This document shows, piece after piece, positions 12,354 through 26,500 of a DNA stretch of 64,000 bases. This DNA is from Mansonella perstans (lineage: Eukaryota; Nematoda; Chromadorea; Rhabditida; Onchocercidae), in assembly GCA_037074765.1 (NCBI GenBank), contig JBAMDO010000129.1, positions 95,851 through 159,850 on the forward strand. The letters run 5' to 3'. A program made the position numbers and the translations under genes. Numbering within the stretch: position 1 is the first letter of the stretch; each line of letters begins with the position of its first letter. Under the pieces are notes generated by a model. The model searched no databases and was not told where the DNA came from. It saw nothing but the letters and a program-made list of their open reading frames with translations.

Positions 12354-14588
12354 ATGGTTCTATTATCATTCCTGTCATACGTATTTACACTATTTCAATT
12401 CTTGATTTTTTGTGCAGTTTGGACTATATTCATTATTGGTGTATTTGTTGTTATACATCTTGTCTTATGCAATTATTTATGTTCAACTGCTTGTAATGTA
12501 ACTGCATTCGCCATTTCGAGGTTAGTTAAAAATTGCAATTCGTTATTTTCATTAGTAATTTCATTTTTCTGGATTCACTAAAAAAAAAAAAAAACAATAC
12601 AATGATTTCTCAATTAATATTTCTATGGAAAACTAACTGAAAATTGCATAAGAAAAAAAAATATCAGAGAATCTTAACAGAGGTCAGAACTCAATTAGAT
12701 AGAGTTCATGGGATGAAACAATCATAAAGGAGAATGCGGAAGCTTAGATCTTTACAATGAAATAATAATTCTAAAGGTGACATTTCTTTATAAATGTTAT
12801 TTCTGTTATCAAATACAAAATTTTGGAAAACACGATCATAAATCAGTTTGTGACGATTTGGTTTAAATCTCTGATGTGACGAAGAATTGCAAATGTGAGT
12901 TTATCTATTTTAAAGTCAAATAATTTTTTAGTATAATTAGTTTTTATTCTTTTAAAGAAATATTTTCAGCTCACTTATTTTTCAACTTGTCACACTTTAT
13001 CACAAAAGTAGAGCAGTTCAAAAAATGATTCTCGATAATGGTCCACCAATGAATTGTGGGGTAAATTTTGTTTTTATTAGAAAATTGGGTAAAGTTTGAA
13101 ATATTAAAATATTCCTTGCCACATATATTTATTCTGCTTTTAATTTAATGTCCCCTATTGCAATAACCTTCTTATTATGTTTTGATAAGGAATGAAATTA
13201 TACTATTATTGCTGATCGCTTGATCCATAGATTTTCCATAGGTTCCATAATTCCAATTCCATAAATTCCATAGATTAATCCAGATAAATCTCTGCAGATC
13301 TTTTTCCATAGAATGATAATTTGATAATAGTTAATCATTATTTTTTAAGGGTTTTCTCTGGTTCATTGGTTTACTGTCATCACATTCATGTTCGGAGTAC
13401 TATGAAGCTCTTCAGAGCAACATTTTCTGGCAGTTGAATGTTATGCATGTTACCGTAACATTACTTAAGGATACGCTAATTTTGATTTCGTCAATGGTAA
13501 CGTTTAGTTACTATTATTATACTTATCATTTTTCTACAGTATTTTCAAATGTTCCAGTGCAACTTTCAAATGATTATCCGAACTATTAAGGATAACCTTT
13601 TTAATTAATTAGAGATCCATGAATTTTAATTAGGAATTCATGAAAACTTCATTAGTATTGTTAATGAAATAAATGGATATAACTAAGTGTATAGTATAGC
13701 TACGTTTTAAGAGACTGATTGTAGAGATAATAATCAGTGATTAGGTTGGTTAACAAATTGGTAAATGAGATGTATTTATTTGTAAGGTAAAACCGTGATA
13801 ATTGTTAAATGGGAAGTCAAATTTAGACAGAAAAATATTGTTCCTGTAGATAAATTAAAAAATACGGTATATTAAGAGATACTGTAACTTAAATCAAAAG
13901 ATGCTGTAACTATAAATTAAAAGACTGTATCTCTTAAGCGTTAGATAGGTTATTTTGTTCTTTTAAAAAGTAAGTTTGATTTTGCAGTTTGGTGGAGCGC
14001 TTGGTGAATTTCTACAATCATTTATTGGTAAGCTTCACTGGATGCTTCATATACCTGTGTTCGTTGTAATTTCACTTTGTGTCCTGCTGGGGCTTCTTGC
14101 CTTTTTTGGTTATCGTTTTGAATTGCTCTATGGATTAATTCGAATTGATTTCGATAAACGACAAATTATGAGGTATGCTTGGTATTTTCAAATTATTTGT
14201 CGCTACTAATTTACTTAGCATTGTGTTTTTCATTTGATAATGCTACTGTACAATTACCATATTCACTAATCATGCATTCATTGTATTGTTAATAAGAAGT
14301 AAATTAATATTATCATTTACATAATTCGTAACTTAGATGAACTAAAAGAATGAGTAGAGAAATCATATATGATATGAGTAGAGATAGAAAGAAACTATAG
14401 AGAAAATTATCATGTTATTTAATCTTTAATTGTTTAATTTTACTATTTACAGAAATGCTAAAAGTGTACCATTTCGCGGTAGCATCATGAAAAAACCCGG
14501 CAAAAAGTTTATTGAATGCAGACAAGAAGAAAGGCAGCCATTAATGCTAGTTAATAAGTTCTATCAAAAAGCATATGGTTATTCATAA
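12354..14588 (+). CDS. CLCC1-type (CLIC-like) chloride channel family membrane protein, short form
   Basis: Exons 12354-12520, 12970-13060, 13350-13496, 13988-14172 and 14453-14588 join in frame to give 241 residues. Seen: an N-terminal stretch of about 45 hydrophobic residues, a second hydrophobic stretch around FLWFIGLLSS, and a third, HIPVFVVISLCVLLGLLAFF. The segment from CSEYYEALQSNIFW through GGALGEFLQSF and LHIPV parallels the core of vertebrate CLCC1 (CQKYYELLLVNPIW, GTGEFIKAL, LLHLPV). Known: CLCC1 is an ER-membrane protein described as an intracellular chloride channel. Here the long N- and C-terminal tails are absent and the protein is less than half the human length; I see no signal peptide. 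Function is inferred from the core match only. AATAAA at 14622. Confidence 0.72.
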
Positions 14589-16150
14589 AATTCACAAAAT
14601 TGGGGAAAACTTTAATATAAAAATAAATGATACCTTCAAATCTTAGCTTTAACATCAAGCACGCTTTTCATTTATTCAGTCTTATGGATAAATTTTCGTA
14701 TCTTGCACTATGATATGAGTGGTACTATAATTTTACTTCCTTCATAGTTCTTCAATTTTCCAATTTTTATCAAATATTTTAGAGTTAAAATTGCTTCCAG
14801 TTTTAGTTCATTTTGAATAAATTTCGAATAATATTTGTAAATAGAAGGCTCTTTTGTTACTATCTCACTTATTTGATATCAATCATTCAATCACTGCTAT
14901 CTTTCTTTGTATCATTAAACTTAGGCAATTGTATTCTAGTATATGTATTGTCGTTATTCTGATCCAAAATAATCATTGCAATGTTATTTTTATTTCTATT
15001 CTTTAATTTCTTTTCTATAACAAAACAATTTCTTTTTATGTAATTAATAAAATATATTACACCTATCCGTTTCACTATCCATTTTATTCATTAACAAATG
15101 ATATTTGAGTATTTATTCAATAAATATCAAACTTTTTATTTTTGTCATATAGCTAAGAAATTTTCAACTCGTTAGCTAACTTTTACATGCTAAAGGAATT
15201 AACTGTCAACTAACTATACATTAGCTTACTTTTACTCTTACTTTCATTCATATCATTTGGCTGAAAATTTTAAATTTAGGCATAGCATCAAAGAAAAAAA
15301 TAAGCATAGTGAGCATGACAGGGGTTGAACTACTACTACTTTGTGTTTTTTCATTTCTTATAGTCAGGAAACTCCCATATCCTTCTAATTCCTCTATATT
15401 TTCTAGAATCTCTAACAGAATCTTCTACGAAATTGGAAGTCTGGTTAATACTAACTTCCTCAGAATATTTTAGTAACAGAACTGAGAACTTTAACTACAG
15501 AAATAAACTATGAACTTGAATACATTTAATCAATATAAGTAATGCTTGAAAGATGATGGATAGTACTTAGTGAGTATTTTCAAGAACAGAAATTAGAAGG
15601 ATAATGTTACTATCCTATTCTATTCTTGGCTCTTTATGATCGGGCATAGTTTCTGATTTTTGTTTTCCTTTTTTTTTTTTTTTGTAAGTTTATTCCAGAA
15701 ACAGGGTTGAGATGTAACTACAGAAATGAACTATCAACCGTATATACCGGTATGCTGCTAACTGAGATTTCTCTATGTACCAGTACACAGCTGAGATTTT
15801 TGTATGTACCGGTATACTGCTAACTGAAACCATAAATGTATACTGTTATAGTTTACATTTGAAAACGTAGTCATGATAGTCTCTTACATTTACTCTTACT
15901 TACATATACTCTTACTAATCCATTAATTAATTAATTAACCTCCAATTAATTATTTCGTCATACCCGAAATTTTCCCTAAAATTAGCCCTAAAAACATGAT
16001 AGTCTCTTACTATTCACCAATTAATCAATTAATTTATCAGCAATTAATTATCACGTCATACCTGGAAAAAACTCTCCCCAAAATCAGCCCAAAAAATAGG
16101 GTTAAAATGTTGTTGCGTGATGGAAATTTTCAAAATATACTATTTTTTGA
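14589..16150. other. Intergenic, CLCC1-like gene to BiP promoter region
   Basis: AT-rich, no coding signal. Contains degenerate local duplications: an ACCGGTATGCTGCTAACTGAGA-like unit around 15743-15830, and a unit of about 125 bp at about 15870-16095 in which ATGATAGTCTCTTAC, a run of ATTAATTAA and CGTCATACC occur twice. Open frames here are short and without resemblance to proteins. Confidence 0.5.
15870..16095. repeat. Imperfect tandem duplication, about 125 bp, two copies
   Basis: Both copies run ATGATAGTCTCTTAC, then CAATTAATTA-rich sequence, CGTCATACC and AAATTAGCCC/AAATCAGCCC. They lie directly upstream of the motif-rich BiP promoter-like region and the second copy abuts it. Confidence 0.55.
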
Positions 16151-16154
16151 AAAT

Positions 16155-16250
16155 ATCACACGTCAGTAAGGCGACGTCATTAATCCATTCCAACCAATCA
16201 TCGTACAGCACGTCCAGTCACGCCTTCTTGCGGTCCGTTATAAACGCAAT
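16155..16250 (+). promoter_or_regulatory. Candidate ER-stress-responsive promoter of BiP
   Basis: Seen: CCAAT at 16194-16198, exactly nine bases, then GCACG at 16208-16212. The mammalian ER stress element is CCAAT-N9-CCACG, so this is one base off. Flanking it are ACGT-core sites: CACACGTCA at 16158-16166 (minus strand TGACGTGTG, close to the XBP1-type UPRE) and GACGTCA at 16173-16179 (ATF6/CRE-like). A TATAAA-like box is at 16239-16245, about 30 bp after the ERSE-like block. Inference: core promoter with transcription starting near 16270. That leaves about 0.9 kb of outron or 5' intron before the BiP ATG. This block is visibly richer in G+C than its surroundings. Confidence 0.5.
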
Positions 16251-16400
16251 GCGCATCTCCGCCCTCACATCTATAGCAGATAACCATTTGACCGGGTGGT
16301 AGTTATACCGTTGGTGGATAATGCTTGGTTGAGCGGTTGTGCGAGGGTCGCGGGGTTAGATATGTTGTTGCACTGCAAATGATTTATTGTTATATTGTTT

Positions 16401-16738
16401 CATCATGCGTGAAATTTTACGTGAATTGAAATACTTTAATTTTCATCTACATTTCATCATGCGTGAAGTTTTGCGTGAATTGAAGTACTTTAATTTTCAT
16501 CTACATTTCATCATGCGTGAAGTTTTGCGTGAATTGAAGTACTTTAATTTTCATCTACATTTCATCATGCGTGGAATTTTATGTGAAGTGAAGTACTTTA
16601 ATTTTCATCTACATTTCATCATGCGTGGAATTTTATGTGAAGTGAAGTACTTTAATTTTCATCTACATTTTGTCATGCGTGAAGTTTTACGTGAAGTGAA
16701 GTATTTTATTTTCCATCTACATTTTATCATACGTAAAT
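16401..16738 (+). repeat. 54-bp minisatellite, six copies plus a partial one
   Basis: Unit starts CATCATGCGTGAAGTTTTGC and recurs at 16401, 16455, 16509, 16563, 16617, 16671 and (partial) 16725, exactly 54 bp apart. Because 54 is divisible by three, one plus-strand frame stays open across the array and reads HFIMREVLRELKYFNFHL repeatedly, but the unit also drifts by substitutions that look neutral. It lies between the predicted BiP promoter and the BiP start codon. I do not think it is a gene. Confidence 0.9.
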
Positions 16739-16825
16739 TTTCACCTCATTTTTTCACTTGCGTTTCGTTGAAAGAAAAATTCGTTATGCCAAATTACTTT
16801 CTTCTCTCTCATAAAGCTTACTCTT

Positions 16826-16828
<3 letters not shown>

Positions 16829-16861
<33 letters not shown>
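16829..16861. repeat. (CT)n microsatellite
   Basis: About 24 bases of pure CT dinucleotides within a longer pyrimidine tract, upstream of BiP. Confidence 0.9.
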
Positions 16862-17141
16862 CTTTTCAAACGAGTTTCTGTCATATTCTGCTTATAATAC
16901 TTTTTTTCCATTTATTTGAGTTAGTCTTTGCTCTTCCGGAAATGTTTTCCTTGTAATTGAGCTTTCATATGAATTAGAATTGCATTCTCAGTTTTTTCGG
17001 AATGATTAAGATGACATTATGATGATCTATGTGTTCGATTTCTTATATCATTTTTACGAATTTCAACAGAACAATATGAATACGTAGCAGTGCGAAACAG
17101 ATGCTCTATTGCTTTCAATTAATTAATGAAGATTTTAGACT

Positions 17142-20513
<3,372 letters not shown>

Positions 20514-23500
20514 AATGATAACCAGTCATTTTCTTCTTTTGTTTTTCTGTCCCTTTTGAAATGATTTTATGCGAGTGGAAACTTGTGGAAAAATCCGGTT
20601 TAATTAGCGTCGTGACCTCGTATTTTGTTTTTTGTTTAACAAGGTCAAGATGTTAACCGCTTGTCCTCCCACATTAATGAGAATAAGTAAGTGCATTTGA
20701 AACGATCGATATCTGGAACGTCGGAACGTATCACATTCTGGCTACCATCCATCCATCCATGTTCCTAATTCTCTTGCTTCCTTAAGTGTTTATCAGCTTA
20801 ACTTATAATAAATTCCATCTTTATTTTATGCTTGAGTTAAAATGATGTATTTGTTTTATTTTCCCTGTAGTGAACTGTAATTTATTTGGCTCACTACTAT
20901 CATGGGAAATTTTCTCAGTTAATAATAATAGCAATTTTCTTTTGGTCTCAGGTCGTTACTTAATTTACCACACACGACTTAGTGAAAAATAAAATCCAAG
21001 TAAAAATATACATGAATGTAGAGCAAATAGTACAAAGTCAAGTAATTCTAAAAATATCAGTTTTAATTTTTTATGAAATTTCCTAGATAATTAATTAATT
21101 ATTGTAGTTATCTCATTTTCATTTGATCTATCTACACGTGTTTTTTTTTTTTTTGTACATTTCCCTACACCAATGTTAACAGCAACTAATATGCCTCTTT
21201 TTCATCTGTGTTATGGAAATAATTGTATTGCATACATACAAATGTGTTATACATTTTGGTTCATTTGTGTTTAGCGCGCTATTTAGGAAATTAAAAGTTT
21301 ATAATTATAAACAATTTGACATTTGATATTTGATTATTTCTTAAAAAGATAGACGCTGGGACAAAGCTTCTTTATTCATTGTGTACCGACCGATCGTAAA
21401 AATAGATTTCGAAAATATATGGAATTTTGTGGAGAAAAAAAGAAAGGCATTTACTATTTTAGCTTGGAAAAGCTGTCAGAGTTTTTTTGCTGAATAGCAA
21501 GGTAGATGAGAAAGATTGAAAAAAAAAACATACTGGCATTTCTGTGTTGGAGATGATAGTCAGGTATGATGTGTGTGGTACGAAATGCAACGAGAGATAT
21601 GGTACATATTATGATGCGGTTTGAATCAATATCTTCACTACTAGTAATTTGTATTAACAATTTGGAATTGGTAATCAATTAATTAATGAGTAGTTGATCA
21701 ACATTCATACAGTTGCATTGGTCAACTACTAATATGATCAATTCGAAATTGGTAATTAATTACTAATTAGTCGTTGGTTTGTACAGTTGGTGTGTCAACT
21801 ACACTTACCTGGCATCATTTTTTACTATTTTATCACTTCCCTGAATAGATACATTAATTTTTTACGACCTAACTCTGGAAGGATATTATTAAATTTTTAA
21901 ATCCCTTGAAGCTTATTTTTTACTTCCTTTTATGATAGCTGAGAAACTTGCAATATGTGGATACGATATATGGATACAGTATACGGAAGTGATATGGAAC
22001 ATTCGGTTGCTTGATAACCTAATTTGTAGATATGCTATTATTATTCCATTAGCAATTTACATCAACAGTTTGAAACTGATAATTGATTAATGAACATTTT
22101 CATTAGCAATCAGTAAATCAAATGTTCCCCCTACTAGCAATTTGTATCAGCAATTTGAAATTGATAATTAATTAATGGTGAAATTAAGGATAAAACATGA
22201 GACGCTTTGGATTTGAAAATTCTAAATTAAAAATTTTTAAATCCTTTAATTTTTATGTCTTCGGTATTTGCAATAAAATTGCACAGCAATTACAAGAAAC
22301 TTTGAAACAATATAACTATCTTTTTCTATTTTATTAAATGCTTGCTATTCCGTTGAATGGTGCTGATCTTTTATAGTTCCATATCTGACAGTAGTTTGCT
22401 AAGAGCAGAATAAATCCTTTTGCTAGATAATTTGACTTAATTTCATTTTCAAGTTCATTTGATTTAGCTTTTAGCTCTTAGTCCCAGCTTAACTCAGAAT
22501 TTGTCAAATTCAATTTAAGTCAAATTCATTTTAAATGATTGATGTATATGCTTGCCTGATTTGCATATTTTTAGATAAATTTTATTACTACTAAAGCTAT
22601 AACTGTAAAATAAAATTTGTGTTAAGATAAAGATCTTATACAATGAAGCATCCCTATGGCAGGAAGACTGATAATAATAATAATAAAACCTAACCAATAA
22701 AAATTAGTATGATCCAGCGGGTTTGATCCTAAATGATTGATTTGTTCGGTTGCTTATAAAATACTGATTATCGATCGTGAGAACATCCATAACTCTTTGG
22801 AGCTAAGGGAAAATGCTTAGGTTAATACATGTGCAGTAAGTTTACAGAAATGGTTTCATAACATGTGGACTTTTAACTGTTCACTTCAAATCTGAATTCT
22901 GAATTCAGATTTATGTGCCAAGCAGATATGATTTACTTAAAAAGTAGTATACGCAAAAAGTAGTGTACGTAGTAAAAGCAGTACCACGCAAGAGAGATAA
23001 CATTAAGGCTAAAAGTTTATTTCAACAAACAAACAGAGCAGTTAGGTGAATACCTCACGGCTGATAATTGTATAAAAGTTTTATATTTTATATTCATTAT
23101 ATTTTGTATTCAATTTATTTAAACATAGCAATAACAGTATGTTATGTATCAAATTAATTAAGACAACTAATGTGAAGAACTGATTGCCTAAAAATAGTAA
23201 AATTTTATGCTATGATAAGTTTTTCTTTTAAGAAACAAACTTTACTTCCTAAGGAAAACAATTCCAGAACAAAAATTAAACAGCAGGACTTCCACAAAAA
23301 TTTATCTTCCCATTCTCCTCCATATTCTCCCATCTTGTCCTGTACCTTCATTAAATCCTAAGACACCTTCTTCGTTCCTTATTTTTACATCCATTAAATT
23401 CTAAGACAATTTCTTCGTTCCTTATTCCGTACTGCCAGTGTATATCACTTCCTCATTCTCATTTTCTCTATATTTTAATGCTAATTAGAAAAGCAAAAGT

Positions 23501-23577
23501 TTATGAAGGAAATATCCATAACGAAAAACAAACTAACGAATGCAACATTGAAACAGTCATAAACAAATTAAAGAACA
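20514..23577. other. Convergent intergenic region, BiP to pas-6
   Basis: 3' ends of BiP (plus) and pas-6 (minus) face each other across 3 kb of AT-rich sequence. Contains the BiP polyadenylation signal at 20807, the shared 17-base motif at 20708-20724, and diverged repeats at 21640-22180. No coding region supported. Minus-strand open frames at 21454-21678 and 22515-22697 look like chance. Confidence 0.5.
21640..22180. repeat. Degenerate dispersed/tandem repeats (AATTTG-TATTAACAATTTG unit)
   Basis: At least four diverged copies of a block reading AGCAATTTGTATCAGCAATTTGAAATTGATAATTAATTAATG or close to it, at about 21640, 21735, 22045 and 22130, some followed by CAACTAC/TCATTAGCAAT segments. 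Spacing is irregular. Confidence 0.55.
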
Positions 23578-26500
23578 TTATAACTGCATAGGCTCTGTTG
23601 TTGCTTGTTGCTGAAAAATGTGCTCACCTGATTGTTGATCGCTAAGAAACTTTTTTTGCAAATTTACTAAATTTAATTGAATTAAACGTAAATTAGACGA
23701 ACCTACAGTATGGATTTAATGAAATTAGCTCAAGTTTAAACTTAGCAAATGAGATTCATCATTTAACTAAAAATTGAACTAAAAAATTTCTTTAATAAAT
23801 TGACAAAAAAGGAGATATCTTATTAGGAGAACTGTTACCAATTAAGTAAATATAATAACATGTCTTCTGACTCGTATCAATATATTCAAAAAAAATTGTA
23901 AACTTACATCACCGCCACCCTGTTGGCCGGTTCGCGGAACTCCTATAATGCGGTCTAAAAATGGTTGCACATCATCATCTTCCATTACTTTAAATGGTGT
24001 ACCTTTACCCACAACAGCAATCGTTGTATTCTGTAATGTGTTGTATCAAATTCAGACAAATTTACATGAAAAATTCTAAACCTGCAAATCTGTTAATTAA
24101 TCTATTAATTAAACGTTACATTTTCATCCTAAAAAAATTAAACTGCTTTCTGCAGTTCAAGAACAACTAATCACATACAATACTGATTAAATTTCAAATG
24201 TAGAAATTCTGAAATCTTTAAAAAAATTTTATGGGACAAAATTACCTTTTTTGATAAGCTGTCCTCAGCAGGTAGTGTATCTCTTAGCGCCAACAATGCA
24301 AATTCAACTAACTGTTCAACACTAGCTGCAAAACATGCAATATAAAATTTGAACCTGTTTTCAAAATTCTTTTCATCAAATGATGAAAAATACATAAATA
24401 GTACATAAATACTACAAAATAAATTCATAATGACATAAATAATTATATAACAGATTTATTTCTTGATAACAAATACGGACCAGTAGGAAAATGGTCCAAA
24501 TTCCGCTCCAAATAAGTGCGCGCGCTTTGAGAACGGGCACCTATTGAGCTTGCCAATGTTTCGACAACTTCTGCTGATGGATCAGTCTTCACGATATGTG
24601 TTCCCCTTTCCTAAAAATTGAACATCATACAAGAAAACTAACTGTGATAATCAGTTGCCTCTTATTAAAACAGATAATCAGCTACCTCTTATTAAAATTA
24701 AAGAATAAGCTATAAGCAGAACAATACGATTTTGAGCGCACGGTGATATATAATAATAAGAAAGTATTATCAAATGCTGCATTATAAACAATTATTATGC
24801 AGATGATATCATAGCAAAATTATTTTATGATACTTAGCAAAATTATTATGACTATGATTATTATGATGATTTATAACTAGATATTCAAAATAATAATTTT
24901 TCCAAACAAATAAAAGGAGAAAAAATGAAATGGAAAAAAATGAAAAAAAATTCTTGTAAAAATTCAAACAAAAATAAAAAGGATAATCTTGTGATGTTTC
25001 AAAGAAATCGCAAATATAAATTTACTTTATCTCAAAGTCAAATAAATTTCTAGCACAATCATTTTGATTTTCCTCATAGCGGAAGCTGGAGAGACCAAAT
25101 CGCAGAGCTGGAGATGATGGTGAAATGAAAACTGCCCTTGGTGAATGACTTATCTCTTATAGTGAGTGTCACCAATGATGGAAATGGAAAGAAAAAAACA
25201 GGTAGATAATGATGAAATCATCTAATACGATTCTGCCTTAGTGAATGCTTCATCCTTTATAGTGACTGTTATCGATGACAGTAATAGAAAAGAAAAAAAC
25301 CCGTAGATGATGATAAACTCACGTCATAACCAGCAATAACAAGTCCAACACCAAATGGACGCCTTCCATAAATCTGTTATTCCTGCAATTCTGGAAAAGA
25401 ATACAGAAAAGCAATAATTATCATTTGTAAATCTTGTTTCAAAATTCTGCTCTGGACAATGTCAATGTTGTACAATTCTGAATCTAGAAATTTCAATCAG
25501 CCACAATTGGTACACCTCCACCAACAAATAAGTTTGCAATTCCTCTATTTCAATTTCAATGAGTTGCACATTCTCTCAGTCTAACCTTCTATACCATATA
25601 AACATTTCTAATATAAATGCTACAGCAAAATGAACTCACTTAGCTGAATGCGATGTTTAAAACCTGAATGGTACCGGCTCTTATAATCCATCGCCACGAT
25701 GAACATCTGTTTGCAAGAAACGCCTAAAGCATATCTCAACTGAATTAAATAGAATTTTACGAGTGCATTAAGAATTCATTGGCAATAATTTAAAAATGAT
25801 GAACAGTCAATGTTTTCTGTAAGCTTCATTATAGTAGGGAAATTCTTTTCAACAGATTAAATGACTAAATGATATTCAATTGATTAAATTTAAATTTAAA
25901 CTTAAACTTAGACTTAAACTTGAATTTAAATTACAGATTAAATGATATTCGATTATATTGGAATGAATGCTCATCATATTGTATTAAAATTCAAATGACT
26001 TATTATTGTCTTACTTATTATAATTGATAATTTGTCCAGTAAAAAAATTAAGAAAATGAATGTTGTCAAATATAGCTTGAAAGTGTAGAAATAAAGAATT
26101 CGGAAAAAAATGAAAAAAAATTCTTGTAAAAATTTTCAAACAAAAAATAAAAAGGATAAATCTTGTGATGTTTCAAAGAAATCGCAAATATAAATTTACT
26201 TTATCTCAAAGTCAAATAAATTTCTAGCACAATTATTTTGATTTTCCTCAATAGCGGAAGCTGGAGAGACCAAAATCGCAGAGCTGGAGATGATGGTGAA
26301 ATGAAAAACTGCCCTTGGTGAATGACTTATCTCTTTATAGTGAGTGTCACCAATGATGGAAATGGAAAAGAAAAAAACAGGTAGATAATGATGAAATCAT
26401 CTAATACGATTCTGCCCTTAGTGAATGCTTCATCTCTTTATAGTGACTGTTATCGATGACAGTAATAGAAAAGAAAAAAACCCGTAGATGATGATAAACT

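Noticed and set aside
15310..15335. GGGGTTGAACTACTAC as a possible tRNA T-arm on the minus strand
   Set aside because: No matching box A or cloverleaf around it.
16387..16956. 189-codon open frame over the 54-bp repeat and the CT tract
   Set aside because: Explained by a period divisible by three plus a low-complexity tail; no acceptor, domain or other coding sign. Kept only as a repeat.
22705..22860. Vague resemblance to the 5' end of small-subunit rRNA (GTTTGATCCT, then TTAATACATG)
   Set aside because: Only short scattered words match; spacing and the sequence between do not. Not supported as rRNA, mitochondrial or bacterial insertion.
25321..25718. Extra pas-6 exons 4 and 5
   Set aside because: Frameshifted copies; the copies at 26504-26574 and 26833-26921 give the conserved protein.
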